From Candidatus Dormiibacterota bacterium (GTDB lineage Bacteria > Chloroflexota > Dormibacteria > CF-121): a stretch of DNA of 64,000 bases. The number at the start of each line of letters is the position of its first letter. The stretch's first letter is position 1. The stretch spans positions 124,001-188,000 of the forward strand of contig DASZZN010000014.1 in assembly GCA_035544955.1 (NCBI GenBank), read 5' to 3'. A program made the position numbers and the translations under genes. The notes beneath the pieces are model-generated. The model saw only the letters and a program-made list of their open reading frames with translations. It was not told the DNA's origin and ran no database searches. Of this stretch, positions 32,280 to 45,106 are shown piece by piece.

Positions 32280-33275
32280 TCAGCGCAGCCCGACGGCTTT
32301 CTGGACGCGATGCAAGGTGGCGTTCGCGATCGGCGTCAACCGGTCGGCCGCCCGGCGCAGCTGTTGCATCAGCGCAGGGTCGTCCGATCGGATCTCGTGG
32401 TAGCGCTGCTGGATCGGCGTCAACACCTCGATCACGGCGTCGGCCACAGCAGTCTTGAGCACGCTATATGACGTGCCCGCGAACTCCCGCTCAATAGCCG
32501 GCCAATCCAGCTCCTTGATCGTTGCGTAGATTTCGAGGAGATTCCTGACCCCCGGCCCCACTGGGAATTGCACCGAGGGCTGGGCATCAGTCTGGGCCCT
32601 TGCCAGCTTCTTCCGGATCAGCTCGGGCGGATCGAGCAAAAAGATCGCGTGCCCGGGGACCTCAGCGGCAAGGCTCTTGCTCATCTTGTTTTCCGGGTTG
32701 TCGAGGCCCATGATCCGAGCGCCCGACTTCTGGATCATCGCCTCGGGCAGCACGAAGATCTCGCCGAAACGCTGGTTCATTCGCTGCGCCACATCTCGCG
32801 TGAGCTCGATGTGCTGCCGCTGATCGTCACCGACCGGGACGAACCGGGTGTCGTACAGAAGGATGTCAGCGGCCATCAGGGCCGGGTAGGTGAAGAGGCC
32901 GGCGCTCGATCGCTCGCGGTCCTTTCCGCTCTTCTCCTTGAACTGCGTCATCCGCTCCAGCCAACCCAGGGGAATGAAGCAGTCGAGGATCCAGGCGAGC
33001 TCGGCATGCGCCGAAATGTGCGACTGAACGAACATCGCCTGCTCGGGCCTGATGCCGCTGGCCAGGTAGATCGCGGCCAGGTCGAGGGTGTTCTCCCTCA
33101 GCGCCGTCGGGTCCTGGGGAACGGTAATCGCGTGCAGGTCGACGATGCAGAAGATGTTGTCGTACTTGTCCTGGTCGCGAACCCAGTTGCGGATCGCCCC
33201 GAGGTAATTACCGATGTGGAGGCCGCCGCTCGGCTGGATCCCGCTGAACACCCGCGGCTTTCCTGCCGACTGCAT
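32280..33275 (-). CDS. trpS: Tryptophanyl-tRNA synthetase
   Basis: A 331-aa class I synthetase of normal length. HIGH-type motif is LHIGN in GIQPSGGLHIGNYLGA; KMSKS is present in NPENKMSKSL. GDDQRQHIELTRDVAQR is the conserved Trp/ATP-binding block. It charges tRNA-Trp. TAACAT ends 6 nt before the ATG, so the transcript appears leaderless. Convergent with the GT39 gene, with a 3-nt gap. Confidence 0.96.
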   Translation of the reverse strand: MQSAGKPRVFSGIQPSGGLHIGNYLGAIRNWVRDQDKYDNIFCIVDLHAITVPQDPTALRENTLDLAAIYLASGIRPEQAMFVQSHISAHAELAWILDCFIPLGWLERMTQFKEKSGKDRERSSAGLFTYPALMAADILLYDTRFVPVGDDQRQHIELTRDVAQRMNQRFGEIFVLPEAMIQKSGARIMGLDNPENKMSKSLAAEVPGHAIFLLDPPELIRKKLARAQTDAQPSVQFPVGPGVRNLLEIYATIKELDWPAIEREFAGTSYSVLKTAVADAVIEVLTPIQQRYHEIRSDDPALMQQLRRAADRLTPIANATLHRVQKAVGLR

Positions 33276-33281
33276 CCACGA

Positions 33282-33287
33282 ATGTTA
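33282..33287 (-). promoter_or_regulatory. -10 element, leaderless trpS
   Basis: TAACAT on the minus strand, 6 nt before ATG 33275. Confidence 0.45.
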
Positions 33288-33311
33288 AGGAACGCCAGTG
33301 CCGGCGTTCCT
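33288..33311 (-). terminator. Terminator-like hairpin after the lipoprotein gene
   Basis: AGGAACGCC (33288-33296) and GGCGTTCCT (33303-33311) are perfect 9-bp arms with a 6-nt loop. Read on the minus strand it overlaps the lipoprotein stop codon and is followed by TTAACATT, a weak U-tract. It isolates trpS from the upstream gene. Confidence 0.6.
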
Positions 33312-33714
33312 ACAGCAACTGAATCGTGTAGGTAAAGTCCGCCGTTACCGTCTTGCCGCCGCCGACCGTGACCGTCGTAGGGCCGCTGAATCCGGCGAAG
33401 CCCTGCCTGGTCGACCCCTCCTCCATCGCGCGGACGCGATAGGTTCCCGGCTTGAGATCGATTCGGTAGGCGCCGGATGAATCCGTCGTGATCTTGGAGG
33501 GGCTTCCCGCATCGTTCGGCTGAAACGTCAGCGTCGCGCCCGCCATCGGCTGCGCCGGGCAGCCGGTCTGCTCCGGGCGGTAGGCGCCGCCGCAGGCCTT
33601 GATTCGCACGTGTCCGGTTACGGTGCCCGTGGCAGGCGCGAACAACGATGCGACGCCGCCGCATCCGGCGAGGGTCGCCGCGAGCAGACAGGCGATGAGG
33701 CCGCGCGAGAGCAT
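33310..33714 (-). CDS. Lipoprotein with a carboxypeptidase-regulatory-like (Ig-type) domain
   Basis: A 134-aa protein with signal sequence and lipobox LAGC (C18). The rest is a single beta-sandwich: GTVTGHVRIKACGG...MAGATLTFQPNDAGSPSKITTDSSGAYRIDLKPGTYRVRA, the usual pattern of CarboxypepD_reg repeats. Predicted to be anchored on the outer face of the membrane. Function unknown; structural or adhesive roles are common. Confidence 0.75.
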   Translation of the reverse strand: MLSRGLIACLLAATLAGCGGVASLFAPATGTVTGHVRIKACGGAYRPEQTGCPAQPMAGATLTFQPNDAGSPSKITTDSSGAYRIDLKPGTYRVRAMEEGSTRQGFAGFSGPTTVTVGGGKTVTADFTYTIQLL

Positions 33715-33788
33715 CCTCTCTATAAGACGGAGCGGACGGCCAGATGGTTCCGCTTCGATCTCGTTACGAATTGCCGGTTGAACTCTAC

Positions 33789-33794
33789 TAGAAT
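33789..33794 (+). promoter_or_regulatory. -10 element, leaderless flippase
   Basis: TAGAAT, 7 nt before GTG 33802. Confidence 0.5.
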
Positions 33795-33801
33795 CCGCGC
33801 C

Positions 33802-35226
33802 GTGAGCGAACGGCTCGCGTCAAAGACCCTGCGCAACAGCATGCTGGTCGTCGGAGCGCGGGCCGTTGCCAAGCTGTCGGTCTTCGTTGTCGTCGTCTTG
33901 CTCTGGCGCCACCTGGGCGCCGACAACTACGGCCGCTTTGCCACCATGATCGTCTACGTCACGCTCCTCGGGATCGTCGCCGACCTCGGGTTGCAGACGG
34001 TGTTCATCCGCGACGCTTCCCGAGACCGGACCGTCTTGCCGCGCTACCTCGGGAACCTGCTCAGCGCTCGGCTGCTGCTCTCGCTGCTGGCACTCGTCAT
34101 CCTGGCGGTCGCCCTGCGCCTGCTCAGCCCGGCATTGTTTCCCTACACTCTGGCCGCCTTCGTTCTCTTGCTGACCACGAGTTACTCGAGCCTGCTGCGC
34201 GCCGTCTTCTACATCCGGGGTCGCCTCGGTTACGAGGCGATCGCGATCGTCGCCGAATCGCTGTTGCTGCTCGGGCTGACGATCGTCGCCATCGAGCAGC
34301 GGGCAACCTGGGACGCGTTCCTCTGGGTCTACGCGGCCAGCTACCTCTTTACCTGTCTTTTTGCGTTTGGCGTGATCCGCTGGGGCTGGCACGAGCGGGT
34401 CACCATCCGGCTCGATGCCGTCTTGGTGCGGAGGCTGCTCGCCGCTGGGCTGCCGCTGGCGCTGGCGTTCACCGTCACGACGATCTATGCGCAGCTCGAC
34501 ATCGTGCTACTGCAGCTCTTCAAGAACTTCCAGGTGGTTGGCTGGTACTCGGCGGCGAACAAGTACATCGACGCGGTCGCCTGGGTGCCGCAGTCGGCGA
34601 TGGGCGCGGTCTTCCCGGCGCTGTCGCTGCTCGCGGCGGGCGATCGCCGCCGGCTGGCCTTTGCCTACGAGAAGTCCTACAAGATGCTCGCCATCCTCGG
34701 CCTGCCGCTGGCAGTCGGCCTGGGGGTGACGGCCGATTCCATCGTGCATGTCACGCGCGGCTTCGAGCAATCGATCCCGGCGCTGCGCATCCTCGCCCCG
34801 TCGGTCGCGCTGCTGTTTGTCAACAACGCCTTCATCTACACGCTGACCGCGATCAACCGCCAGCTCGATTTCACCCGACTCGCGCTCGTCACGCTTGCTG
34901 TCAACGTTATCCTCAACCTCGTCCTGATTCCGCCGTACGGCTACCTGGGGGCGGCGGCCGCCTCGACCATCACCGAGGTCGCCCTCTTCGCGGGCGGCTG
35001 GTGGCTGCTGCGGCGGCATCTCGCCGCGCTCTCGATCGTTGGCAGCATCGCGCCCGTGCTGGCCAGCGCGGCGATCATGGGGATCGTCGTTTACAGCGTT
35101 CGCACCTGGCCGCTCGTCGTCGTGATCATCATCGGGGCCGCGGTCTACCTCGTCGGACTGCTGGCCCTGCGCGCCCTCAATTCTGAAGAGTGGTCGATCG
35201 TGCGCTCCGGCTTCAGGGGCCGGTAG
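33802..35226 (+). CDS. Polysaccharide flippase (Wzx/MOP superfamily)
   Basis: A 474-aa membrane protein with about 12-14 hydrophobic helices. It starts LASKTLRNSMLVVGARAVAKLSVFVVVVLLWRHLGADNYGRFATMIVYV, the typical Wzx/RfbX opening (x-x-N-x-x-x-x-G-R, then LG-x-x-x-Y-G). NKYIDAVAWVPQSAMGAVFPALSLL and LNLVLIPPYGYLGAAAASTITEV also match the family. It flips lipid-linked glycans across the membrane and could serve the nearby glycosyltransferases and the GDP-sugar cassette. The GTG at 33802 is preferred because a -10 box lies 7 nt before it. Confidence 0.87.
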   Translation: MSERLASKTLRNSMLVVGARAVAKLSVFVVVVLLWRHLGADNYGRFATMIVYVTLLGIVADLGLQTVFIRDASRDRTVLPRYLGNLLSARLLLSLLALVILAVALRLLSPALFPYTLAAFVLLLTTSYSSLLRAVFYIRGRLGYEAIAIVAESLLLLGLTIVAIEQRATWDAFLWVYAASYLFTCLFAFGVIRWGWHERVTIRLDAVLVRRLLAAGLPLALAFTVTTIYAQLDIVLLQLFKNFQVVGWYSAANKYIDAVAWVPQSAMGAVFPALSLLAAGDRRRLAFAYEKSYKMLAILGLPLAVGLGVTADSIVHVTRGFEQSIPALRILAPSVALLFVNNAFIYTLTAINRQLDFTRLALVTLAVNVILNLVLIPPYGYLGAAAASTITEVALFAGGWWLLRRHLAALSIVGSIAPVLASAAIMGIVVYSVRTWPLVVVIIIGAAVYLVGLLALRALNSEEWSIVRSGFRGR

Positions 35227-35231
35227 TTACC

Positions 35232-35237
35232 TAAACT
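35232..35237 (+). promoter_or_regulatory. -10 element, leaderless apt operon
   Basis: TAAACT, 6 nt before GTG 35244. Confidence 0.5.
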
Positions 35238-35243
35238 ACTCGC

Positions 35244-35780
35244 GTGCCGGATGATGGCGACGTCGTGCGCGCCCTGTCGGAGAAGATCCGCGACGTGCCG
35301 AACTTCCCCAAAGAGGGGATTCTCTTCAAGGACATCACGACCCTCCTTCAGGACGCCGCCGCCTTTCGGCAGGCGGTGGACATCATGGCCGGAACCTATC
35401 GAGGCAAGGTGGTCGACCTGGTGGTCGGGGTGGAGTCGCGTGGTTTCATCTTTGGCGGCGCGCTCGCTTACCTTCTCGACGCGGGCTTCGTCCCGGTGCG
35501 CAAGGAGGGCAAGCTCCCCGGCCAGAAGATCTCCGAAGCCTACGCGCTCGAGTACGGCTCCGCGGTGCTCGAGATCCACAAGGATGCGATCAAGCCGGGG
35601 CAGTCGGTCGTCATCGTCGATGATCTGCTGGCGACCGGGGGAACGGCGAGGACGACCGCCAGCCTGGTCCAGCAGTTGGGCGGCCGTGTCGTCGGGATCA
35701 CCTTCCTGATCGAGCTCAAATTCCTCAAAGGGGCCGACAACCTGTCCGAATACAACGTCGTGTCCCACTTGAAGTTCTAG
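35244..35780 (+). CDS. apt: Adenine phosphoribosyltransferase
   Basis: A 178-aa enzyme that converts adenine and PRPP to AMP. The N-terminal IRDVPNFPKEGILFKDITTLLQD and the PRPP loop SVVIVDDLLATGGTA are diagnostic, as is GVESRGFIFGGALAY. First gene of apt-PfkB-ahcY-metK; recovery of adenine fits disposal of SAM-cycle by-products. The next gene begins directly after its stop. Confidence 0.95.
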   Translation: MPDDGDVVRALSEKIRDVPNFPKEGILFKDITTLLQDAAAFRQAVDIMAGTYRGKVVDLVVGVESRGFIFGGALAYLLDAGFVPVRKEGKLPGQKISEAYALEYGSAVLEIHKDAIKPGQSVVIVDDLLATGGTARTTASLVQQLGGRVVGITFLIELKFLKGADNLSEYNVVSHLKF

Positions 35781-39176
<3,396 letters not shown>

Positions 39177-40133
39177 GACCGTCCTTGTCACGGGGGTCGA
39201 CGGCTTCGCCGGAAGCCACCTCTGCGAGCTTTTGATGCGGCGACGCCACACCGTCCACGGCACGATCCGGCAAGCCCGACCGGCTCCGCGGGCGGAGCTG
39301 CCGGCCCAGGTCCGGACCCACCAGGTCGACCTGCTCGATCGCGATCGGGTCGACACCCTGGTTCGCGAGATTCAGCCGCAGTGGGTGTTTCACCTCGCCG
39401 CGCTGAGCAGCCCGGCTGCGTCCTGGGATGATCCGGCCGGGACGATCGCCACCAACGCCAGCCTCGAAGCCAATCTGCTGGCGGCGGTCGTCAAGCAGAA
39501 GCCGATGCCCCGTGTCGTGGTGGTCGGCTCCGCGGACGAGTACGGCCGGCCGGTCGGCCGCGTGCGCCGGCTCGACGAGGCCACACCGCTGCGGCCCCTG
39601 ACACCGTACGGGGTGAGCAAGGTGACCCAGGACCTGCTGGCGCTGCAGTATCACCTGAGTCACGGCCTGCCCGCGATCCGGCTGCGACCCTTCAACCATG
39701 CCGGCCCGCGGCAGGCGCCGCAGTTCGCCATCGCCAGCTTCGCCCAGCAGATCGCGCGCATCGAGCTGGGCAAGCAGCCGCCGATCATGAAGGTCGGCAA
39801 CCTCGAGGCGCGGCGCGACTTCACCGACGTGCGCGACATCGTGCGCGCCTACCTGCTGGCGGCGGAGAAGGGAAAGCCGGGCGAGGTCTACAACATCGGC
39901 TCGGGGACGGCACCACGGCTCCGCGAGCTCGTAGCCAAGCTCTTGAAAATGACGCGTGCCTCGATCACGCTTGAGGTGGATCCCGCGCGGACGCAGCCCG
40001 TCGAGGCGGAGGTGTATGTCTGCGACGCGCGTCGCTTCGAGCGGCTGACGGGCTGGCGCCCGCGAATCGCGCTGGACACGATGCTACGCGACACGCTCGA
40101 CGACTGGCGGCGTCACGAGCGGAGCGCCGCCTG

Positions 40134-41204
40134 ATGGCGCGGCATGTCGTGATCCTGGCGGGCGGGAGCGGGACCCGGCTCTGGCCGCGTTCGCGCGAGA
40201 AGTCGCCCAAGCACCTGCTGACCCTGCAGGGTGAGCAGTCGTTGCTCCAGTCGACCGTGGCACGCGTCGCGCGCCTGACGGACAACGTTTACGTCGTGAC
40301 CGAACAGTCGCAGGTGAAGAGCATCCGCGAACAACTCCCCGAGCTGACCGACCAGCAGTTCATCGTCGAGCCGGCGCGGCGCGGGACCGCCTCGGCGCTC
40401 GGCCTCGCCGCAGTCGCGATCGCGGAGCGCGATCCGCAGGCCACCATGCTCTCGGTCCACGCCGATCACTATCTCGGTCATGACGAGGATGCCTACTTGA
40501 AAACGCTCGACGCCGAGGCACGGTGGGCGGAGGAGAAGCGCTCGCTGGTGACGGTCGGTTTGCGTCCGCCCTATGCGTCGACCGCCTTCGGCTACATCCA
40601 GGTCGGTCCGGCGCTCGACGGCGACCAGGCGCCGGCGGTCCATCGCGTGAAAGCCTTCGTCGAGAAGCCGGACCTTCAAACCGCCCAACGGTACGTGGCC
40701 GCCGGGGACTATCTCTGGAACCTCGGCCTCTTCAGCTGGCCGGTCGACGTGCTCTTCAGCGAGATGGCGAAGCACGCTCCGGAACTGTACGCGGGGCTGG
40801 AGCAGGTGAGGCACGCCCGCCGGGCTGCGCGCCCGGATGACGCCGATCGCATCTACCGGGCGTTGCCCACCGCGGCGATCGATTACGCCGTACTGGAGCG
40901 CACCAAGAACCTGCTGGTCGTCGGCGCCACCTTCGAGTGGCACGACCTGGGATCCTGGGCCGACCTGCACGACATCCTGCAGCAGGACGAAGCGGGCAAC
41001 TTCGTCGAGGGCGACTCGGTGCTGATCGACTCGAAGAACTGCATGATCCACTCCCCGCACAAGCTCGTCGCCGCGGTCGGCCTCGAGGATATGGTCGTGA
41101 TCGAGACCGACGACGCGATTCTCATCTGTCCGAAAGCGCGCTCCCAGGATGTCAAGCTGATCGTCGATCGTCTCAAGCAGATGGGCAAGACCGAATACCT
41201 GTGA
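40134..41204 (+). CDS. manC: Mannose-1-phosphate guanylyltransferase
   Basis: A 356-aa nucleotidyltransferase: Man-1-P + GTP to GDP-mannose. The signature [20 protein letters not shown], the FVEKPD sugar-binding motif and [20 protein letters not shown] are present. It lacks the C-terminal PMI cupin domain of bifunctional enzymes; a separate PMI-like cupin gene lies at 43731. ATG overlaps the rmd stop. Confidence 0.93.
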   Translation: MARHVVILAGGSGTRLWPRSREKSPKHLLTLQGEQSLLQSTVARVARLTDNVYVVTEQSQVKSIREQLPELTDQQFIVEPARRGTASALGLAAVAIAERDPQATMLSVHADHYLGHDEDAYLKTLDAEARWAEEKRSLVTVGLRPPYASTAFGYIQVGPALDGDQAPAVHRVKAFVEKPDLQTAQRYVAAGDYLWNLGLFSWPVDVLFSEMAKHAPELYAGLEQVRHARRAARPDDADRIYRALPTAAIDYAVLERTKNLLVVGATFEWHDLGSWADLHDILQQDEAGNFVEGDSVLIDSKNCMIHSPHKLVAAVGLEDMVVIETDDAILICPKARSQDVKLIVDRLKQMGKTEYL

Positions 41205-41211
41205 CCGTCGC

Positions 41212-41217
41212 TACACT
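41212..41217 (+). promoter_or_regulatory. -10 element, leaderless gmd
   Basis: TACACT, 6 nt before GTG 41224; this selects 41224 over the in-frame GTG 41218. Confidence 0.45.
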
Positions 41218-41223
41218 GTGGCC

Positions 41224-42252
41224 GTGGCAAAGCGCGCGCTGATCACCGGCATCACCGGCCAGGACGGTTCCTACCTCGCCGAGCTCTTGCTGGAGAAGGG
41301 ATACGAGGTGCACGGTGTGGTGCGTCGCTCCTCGAGCATGAACCGCAGCCGGATCGACCACCTCGAGCACGCGCACCCGTCGCACCTCGAGGGAGCGCGC
41401 TTCACCCTCCACTACGGCGACATGACGGACTCGGGTGGCCTGAACCGGACGGTGATGACGGTCGAACCCGACGAGATCTATAACCTGGCCGCCCAGAGCC
41501 AGGTGCAGATTTCGTTCGACCAGCCCGAGTACACGGGCAACACCGACGGACTCGGCACGACGCGGCTGCTCGAGGCGATCCGGGCCACCGGCCGCCCAAC
41601 GCGCTTCTACCAGGCATCGACCTCCGAGATGTTCGGCTCGACGCCGCCGCCGCAGAACGAGCAGACCCCCTTTCATCCGCGCAGCCCCTATGGCGTGGCC
41701 AAGGTCTACGCGCACTGGATGACGGTCAATTACCGCGAGGCCTACGACATGTTCGCCTGCAGCGGCATCCTCTTCAATCACGAGTCGCCCCGGCGCGGCG
41801 AGAACTTCGTGACGCGCAAGGTGACCCGCGGCGTGGCGTCCATCGTCGCCAAGCGTTCCACGACGATCCGGCTCGGGAATCTCGAGTCCAAGCGCGACTG
41901 GGGCCACGCCAAAGACTATGTCCAGGCGATGTGGCTGATGCTGCAGCAGGACAAGCCCGATGACTACGTCATCGCCACTGGTGTGCAGTGGACCATTCGG
42001 CAACTGGCGGAGCTGGCCTTCGGGCTGGTCGGCCTCGACTGGCAGGACCATGTCGAGGTGGACAAGGCGTACTTCCGTCCGGCGGACGTCCCTGACCTGC
42101 GCGGCGACCCCAGCAAGGCCCGTGCCAGGCTGGGCTGGCGGCCGACCATCACCTTCCCGGAAATGATCCGGGAGATGCTCCAGGTCGACCTCGCCGCAGC
42201 CGGGCTCAAGCCCGAGGCGCACCTGCGAGAGCGGTCGGCGAAAGCCAGCTGA
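41224..42252 (+). CDS. gmd: GDP-mannose 4,6-dehydratase
   Basis: A 342-aa extended SDR: GDP-mannose to GDP-4-keto-6-deoxymannose. Hallmarks are [67 protein letters not shown] and [16 protein letters not shown], all of which are specific for Gmd. The NADP-binding RRSSS arginine/serines are present. Supplies the substrate of Rmd two genes upstream. Confidence 0.96.
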   Translation: MAKRALITGITGQDGSYLAELLLEKGYEVHGVVRRSSSMNRSRIDHLEHAHPSHLEGARFTLHYGDMTDSGGLNRTVMTVEPDEIYNLAAQSQVQISFDQPEYTGNTDGLGTTRLLEAIRATGRPTRFYQASTSEMFGSTPPPQNEQTPFHPRSPYGVAKVYAHWMTVNYREAYDMFACSGILFNHESPRRGENFVTRKVTRGVASIVAKRSTTIRLGNLESKRDWGHAKDYVQAMWLMLQQDKPDDYVIATGVQWTIRQLAELAFGLVGLDWQDHVEVDKAYFRPADVPDLRGDPSKARARLGWRPTITFPEMIREMLQVDLAAAGLKPEAHLRERSAKAS

Positions 42253-42263
42253 TCGATCCCGGC

Positions 42264-42269
42264 TAGGAT
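42264..42269 (+). promoter_or_regulatory. Possible -10 element for the phosphohexomutase gene
   Basis: TAGGAT; a start of transcription about 7 nt downstream would give a leader of about 20 nt with GGGGGATGGGGA before GTG 42296. Confidence 0.35.
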
Positions 42270-42295
42270 AAGTGGGGGATGGGGACCCGATAGCG

Positions 42296-43738
42296 GTGGC
42301 CGTCGACATCAAGTTCGGCACCGATGGGTGGCGTGGCATCATCGCCGACGACTTCACCTATGAATCGGTTCGAATCGCGACCCAGGGCATCGCGCAGTAT
42401 CTCATCAGCCGGCCGAACCCCTCCGCCATCGTCGGCTACGACACGCGCTTCGCGTCGGACCTGTTCGCCCGCGAGGTGGCCCAGGTGCTGGCCGCCAACG
42501 GCGTCAAGGTCTTCGTCGTCAACGCCCCGGCGCCGACGCAGGTAGCCACCTACGCCATCCTCGACAAGGCGACGAGCGGCGGGCTCGTCATCACCGCCAG
42601 CCACAACCCTTACTACTTCAGCGGGCTGAAATACAAGCCCGAGTACGCCGGCTCGGCGTCGCCCGAGGTCACCGCCCGGCTCGAGGAGGAGATCGAGAAA
42701 GTCCAGCGCGGCGGGCGCGTCCGCCAGGTCCGCTTCGACGATGCCCAGCGCGAGGGAAAGATCGAGGTCTTCGACCCGCAACCGGCCTATGCCGCCCAGA
42801 TCAATCGCCTCGTCGACCTGGGCGCGATCAAGGCGGCCGGCCTGAAGATCCTGCATGAGCCCATGTACGGGGCCAGCCAGGGCTACGTAAGGGCGCTGCT
42901 GTCCGGCGGGAAGACGACCGTCGAGGAGATCCACAGCGAACGCAACCCAGGCTTTGGGGGCATGCATCCCGAGCCGATCGCCCAGTGGATGCCTGAGGCC
43001 ATGGAGCGGATGCGAAAGGGTGGCTTCGACCTCTGCATCGCCAACGACGGCGACGCGGACCGCGTGGGCATCATCGACGAGCGGGGGACCTTCATCAACC
43101 AGCTGCAGGTGATGGCACTGCTGATGATGTACCTGGTCGAGAAGCGAGGCTTGAAGGGCGACGTCGTTCGTTCCCTGACCTCGACGTCGATGGTCGACAA
43201 GCTCGGCGAGCGCTTCGGGGTCAAGGTTCACGAGCTCAAGGTCGGCTTCAAGTACATCGGTCCCAAGATGGCGGAGACCAACGCCATGCTGGGCGGCGAG
43301 GAAAGCGGTGGCTTCGCGTTCCGCGGCCATATCCCCGAGCGCGACGGCATTCTCTCGGGCATCACCTTCGCCGACATGATCGTCAAATACGGTCAGCCGC
43401 TGTCGAAGATCATGGCTCACCTGACCGAGCTGGTCGGGCCGGATTTCTACGCCCGCCATGACCTGCATCTCGACCGGCAGGAGTACGCGGCTCGCCGGAC
43501 CGAGCTCTACGGCCGGCTGGAGAAGGAGCCGCCCACCGAGATCGCCAGCGCGCGGGTCGCGCGCTCGCGCACCGATGACGGCTTCAAGTACTACCTGGAG
43601 GACGGCAGCTGGGTGCTGGTCCGCTTTTCCGGGACCGAGCCCCTGATCCGCGTCTACAGCGAGGCGTCCTCGAAGGAGCGGGTCGATCAGCTGCTGGCGT
43701 CGCTGGAAGAGAAGCTCGGATTACGCCAACTTGTCTAG
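42296..43738 (+). CDS. Phosphoglucomutase/phosphomannomutase
   Basis: A 480-aa alpha-D-phosphohexomutase with KFGTDGWRGIIADDF at the N-terminus, phosphoserine loop ITASHNPYYFSGLKYKP, metal site NDGDADRVGIID, sugar loop GGEESGGFAFRGHIPERDG and phosphate loop VRFSGTEPLIRVYSEA. In this cassette it probably makes mannose-1-phosphate for ManC. Subfamily resembles archaeal/actinobacterial PGM-PMM rather than E. coli Pgm. GTG 42296 (MAVDIKFGTDG) fits the family better than GTG 42272. Confidence 0.92.
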   Translation: MAVDIKFGTDGWRGIIADDFTYESVRIATQGIAQYLISRPNPSAIVGYDTRFASDLFAREVAQVLAANGVKVFVVNAPAPTQVATYAILDKATSGGLVITASHNPYYFSGLKYKPEYAGSASPEVTARLEEEIEKVQRGGRVRQVRFDDAQREGKIEVFDPQPAYAAQINRLVDLGAIKAAGLKILHEPMYGASQGYVRALLSGGKTTVEEIHSERNPGFGGMHPEPIAQWMPEAMERMRKGGFDLCIANDGDADRVGIIDERGTFINQLQVMALLMMYLVEKRGLKGDVVRSLTSTSMVDKLGERFGVKVHELKVGFKYIGPKMAETNAMLGGEESGGFAFRGHIPERDGILSGITFADMIVKYGQPLSKIMAHLTELVGPDFYARHDLHLDRQEYAARRTELYGRLEKEPPTEIASARVARSRTDDGFKYYLEDGSWVLVRFSGTEPLIRVYSEASSKERVDQLLASLEEKLGLRQLV

Positions 43739-44117
43739 TGATTCACCCTCCCGGCAGGTTGGGGGCATCGTAAAGAAGCCCTGGGGCTGGGAGAACCGCT
43801 TCGCGATCACCGAGAAATACCTTGGCAAGGTGATTCACGTCAACGCGGGAGAGATGCTCAGCCTGCAGTACCACCGCCAGAAGGACGAGACCGTGCTGGT
43901 GGTCAAAGGCGTGATGGACCTCCAGCTGGAGGACGACCGCGGCCAGCTGCAGACCCACCGGCTGACCCCCGGCATGTCGCGCCGAATTGTTCCAGGGCGT
44001 AGGCACCGGATGATCGGGGTTGAGGACTGCGAGTTCTTCGAGGTGTCGACGCCCGAGATCGATGACGTGGTCCGCCTGGAAGACAAATATGGACGGCAGG
44101 GAACCAGCACGGCCTAA
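43731..44117 (+). CDS. Mannose-6-phosphate isomerase type II-like cupin
   Basis: A 128-aa single cupin: KKPWGWENRFAITEKYLGKVIHVNAGEMLSLQYHRQKDETVLVVKGVMDLQLED (metal ligands Q/H-x-H-x-x-x-x-E) and PGMSRRIVPGRRHRMIGVEDCEFFEVSTPEIDDVVRLEDKYGR. This corresponds to the C-terminal PMI domain of bifunctional ManC enzymes. Expected to interconvert Fru-6-P and Man-6-P, feeding the GDP-rhamnose pathway. TTG 43731 overlaps the mutase stop by 8 nt and is the only start in frame. Confidence 0.82.
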   Translation: MSSDSPSRQVGGIVKKPWGWENRFAITEKYLGKVIHVNAGEMLSLQYHRQKDETVLVVKGVMDLQLEDDRGQLQTHRLTPGMSRRIVPGRRHRMIGVEDCEFFEVSTPEIDDVVRLEDKYGRQGTSTA

Positions 44118-44123
44118 ACTCAC

Positions 44124-44141
44124 CTTTCCACACTTTCCACA
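44124..44141. repeat. Tandem CTTTCCACA nonamers
   Basis: Two perfect adjacent copies (44124-44132, 44133-44141). Each matches the DnaA box TTATCCACA at 7 of 9 positions. Two copies are too few for an origin; a DnaA-responsive regulatory site is possible. Confidence 0.3.
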
Positions 44142-44163
44142 GACCTGTCGCCCCGCGTCGAAC

Positions 44164-44183
44164 ATTTGTTTTCGAATACAAAT
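44164..44183. promoter_or_regulatory. AT-rich 20-bp near-perfect palindrome
   Basis: ATTTGTTTTCGAATACAAAT: arms ATTTGT/ACAAAT around TTCGAA, symmetric except for one base pair on each side of the centre. It stands out in a GC-rich region, about 55 bp before the -10 box of the membrane-protein gene. Confidence 0.45.
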
Positions 44184-44235
44184 TCGGTGCGAGATCGCGC
44201 GGTCTTTCCCCAGCCCCAAACGGACGTTTCCCTGC

Positions 44236-44241
44236 TAGACT
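44236..44241 (+). promoter_or_regulatory. -10 element, leaderless membrane-protein gene
   Basis: TAGACT, 7 nt before ATG 44249. Confidence 0.5.
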
Positions 44242-44248
44242 AGCCGCC

Positions 44249-45106
44249 ATGTCGGAAGCCCTGGCGAGTTCTTCCGCGACCCTACGGCCAGGGCAACAGG
44301 TTCGACCGAGAGTCCGTCCCACACCGCGTCCGGTCCAGTTGGGCACCCGCTACCTCGGATTGCTCTCGGCCTGGGCGGTCGCCGTCGGGCTGACCTTCAA
44401 GTCCGAGCTGCTCTCCCCGAACCAGGTCTGGCTGGCGACGGCGGGCCTCGCGGTGTTTGTCACGCTCGGTCTGGTCTTCCTCCACGCCCGCAATCGGACG
44501 CCGGCCTGGGCGAGCCTCGACCATTACATCACGCCGGTGCTGACGATCATCGCCGCGGCAACCTTCTCGATGCTGCAGACGCCCGACTACCGGGTGCACG
44601 CGGTCGCAATGCTCACCATGGGAGGTTTCATCTTCGCCAGCAGCTTCGTGGATATCTCGCGCGGCATGGGCCGCGAACGCCCACTCCACCGCTTCCTGCG
44701 CGACGCGACCACCTTCTGCGTGCTCCTCGCCCTCTTCTACCTGATCCTGCAATCGAACGACCTGGCGAATCCCATCAAGCTCACCGCGATCTTCGTCATC
44801 GCGCTGCTGAGCGGCTACCGCAGCTTCCGGTTTGCCACCAAGCGCGAGGGCCTGGCGCTGCTCTCGGCCTTTTTGACGGCTGGCACGGTCACCTTCGGTG
44901 CCTTCGGCATGGTGAACTACCTCAACCAGGGCAGCCAGTACGTCGCAGTGATCCTCGCATTCGCCTGGTACGCATGGCAGGGATTCACGGTCCACGCGCT
45001 CGACGATTCCTTGACCCGGCGGATCATGTTCGAGTACGGGCTCTTCGCCGTGATCTGCGTCTACTTGATCGCGCTCGCGCTGGTGACCGGCCGCCCGATC
45101 ACCTAG
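44249..45106 (+). CDS. Polytopic membrane protein of unknown function
   Basis: A 285-aa protein with a Pro/Arg-rich cytoplasmic N-terminus (about 30 residues) and seven or eight hydrophobic segments (for example LGLLSAWAVAVGLTF, VWLATAGLAVFVTLGLVFL, YITPVLTIIAAATFSMLQT). The polar loop VDISRGMGRERPLHRFLRDAT lies mid-protein. No transport or enzyme motif recognised. Convergent with the second LIV binding protein, overlapping it by 4 nt. Its promoter region carries a striking palindrome. Confidence 0.7.
   Translation: MSEALASSSATLRPGQQVRPRVRPTPRPVQLGTRYLGLLSAWAVAVGLTFKSELLSPNQVWLATAGLAVFVTLGLVFLHARNRTPAWASLDHYITPVLTIIAAATFSMLQTPDYRVHAVAMLTMGGFIFASSFVDISRGMGRERPLHRFLRDATTFCVLLALFYLILQSNDLANPIKLTAIFVIALLSGYRSFRFATKREGLALLSAFLTAGTVTFGAFGMVNYLNQGSQYVAVILAFAWYAWQGFTVHALDDSLTRRIMFEYGLFAVICVYLIALALVTGRPIT

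Noticed and set aside
44158-44175. LexA/SOS box (CGAACATTTGTTTTCG)
   Set aside because: Mismatches the CGAAC-N4-GTTCG dyad on the right arm, and the 20-bp palindrome shifted by a few bases explains the symmetry better.
44118-44200. Chromosome origin from the tandem DnaA-like nonamers
   Set aside because: Only two imperfect boxes, and no dnaA, dnaN, gyrB or rpmH genes nearby.
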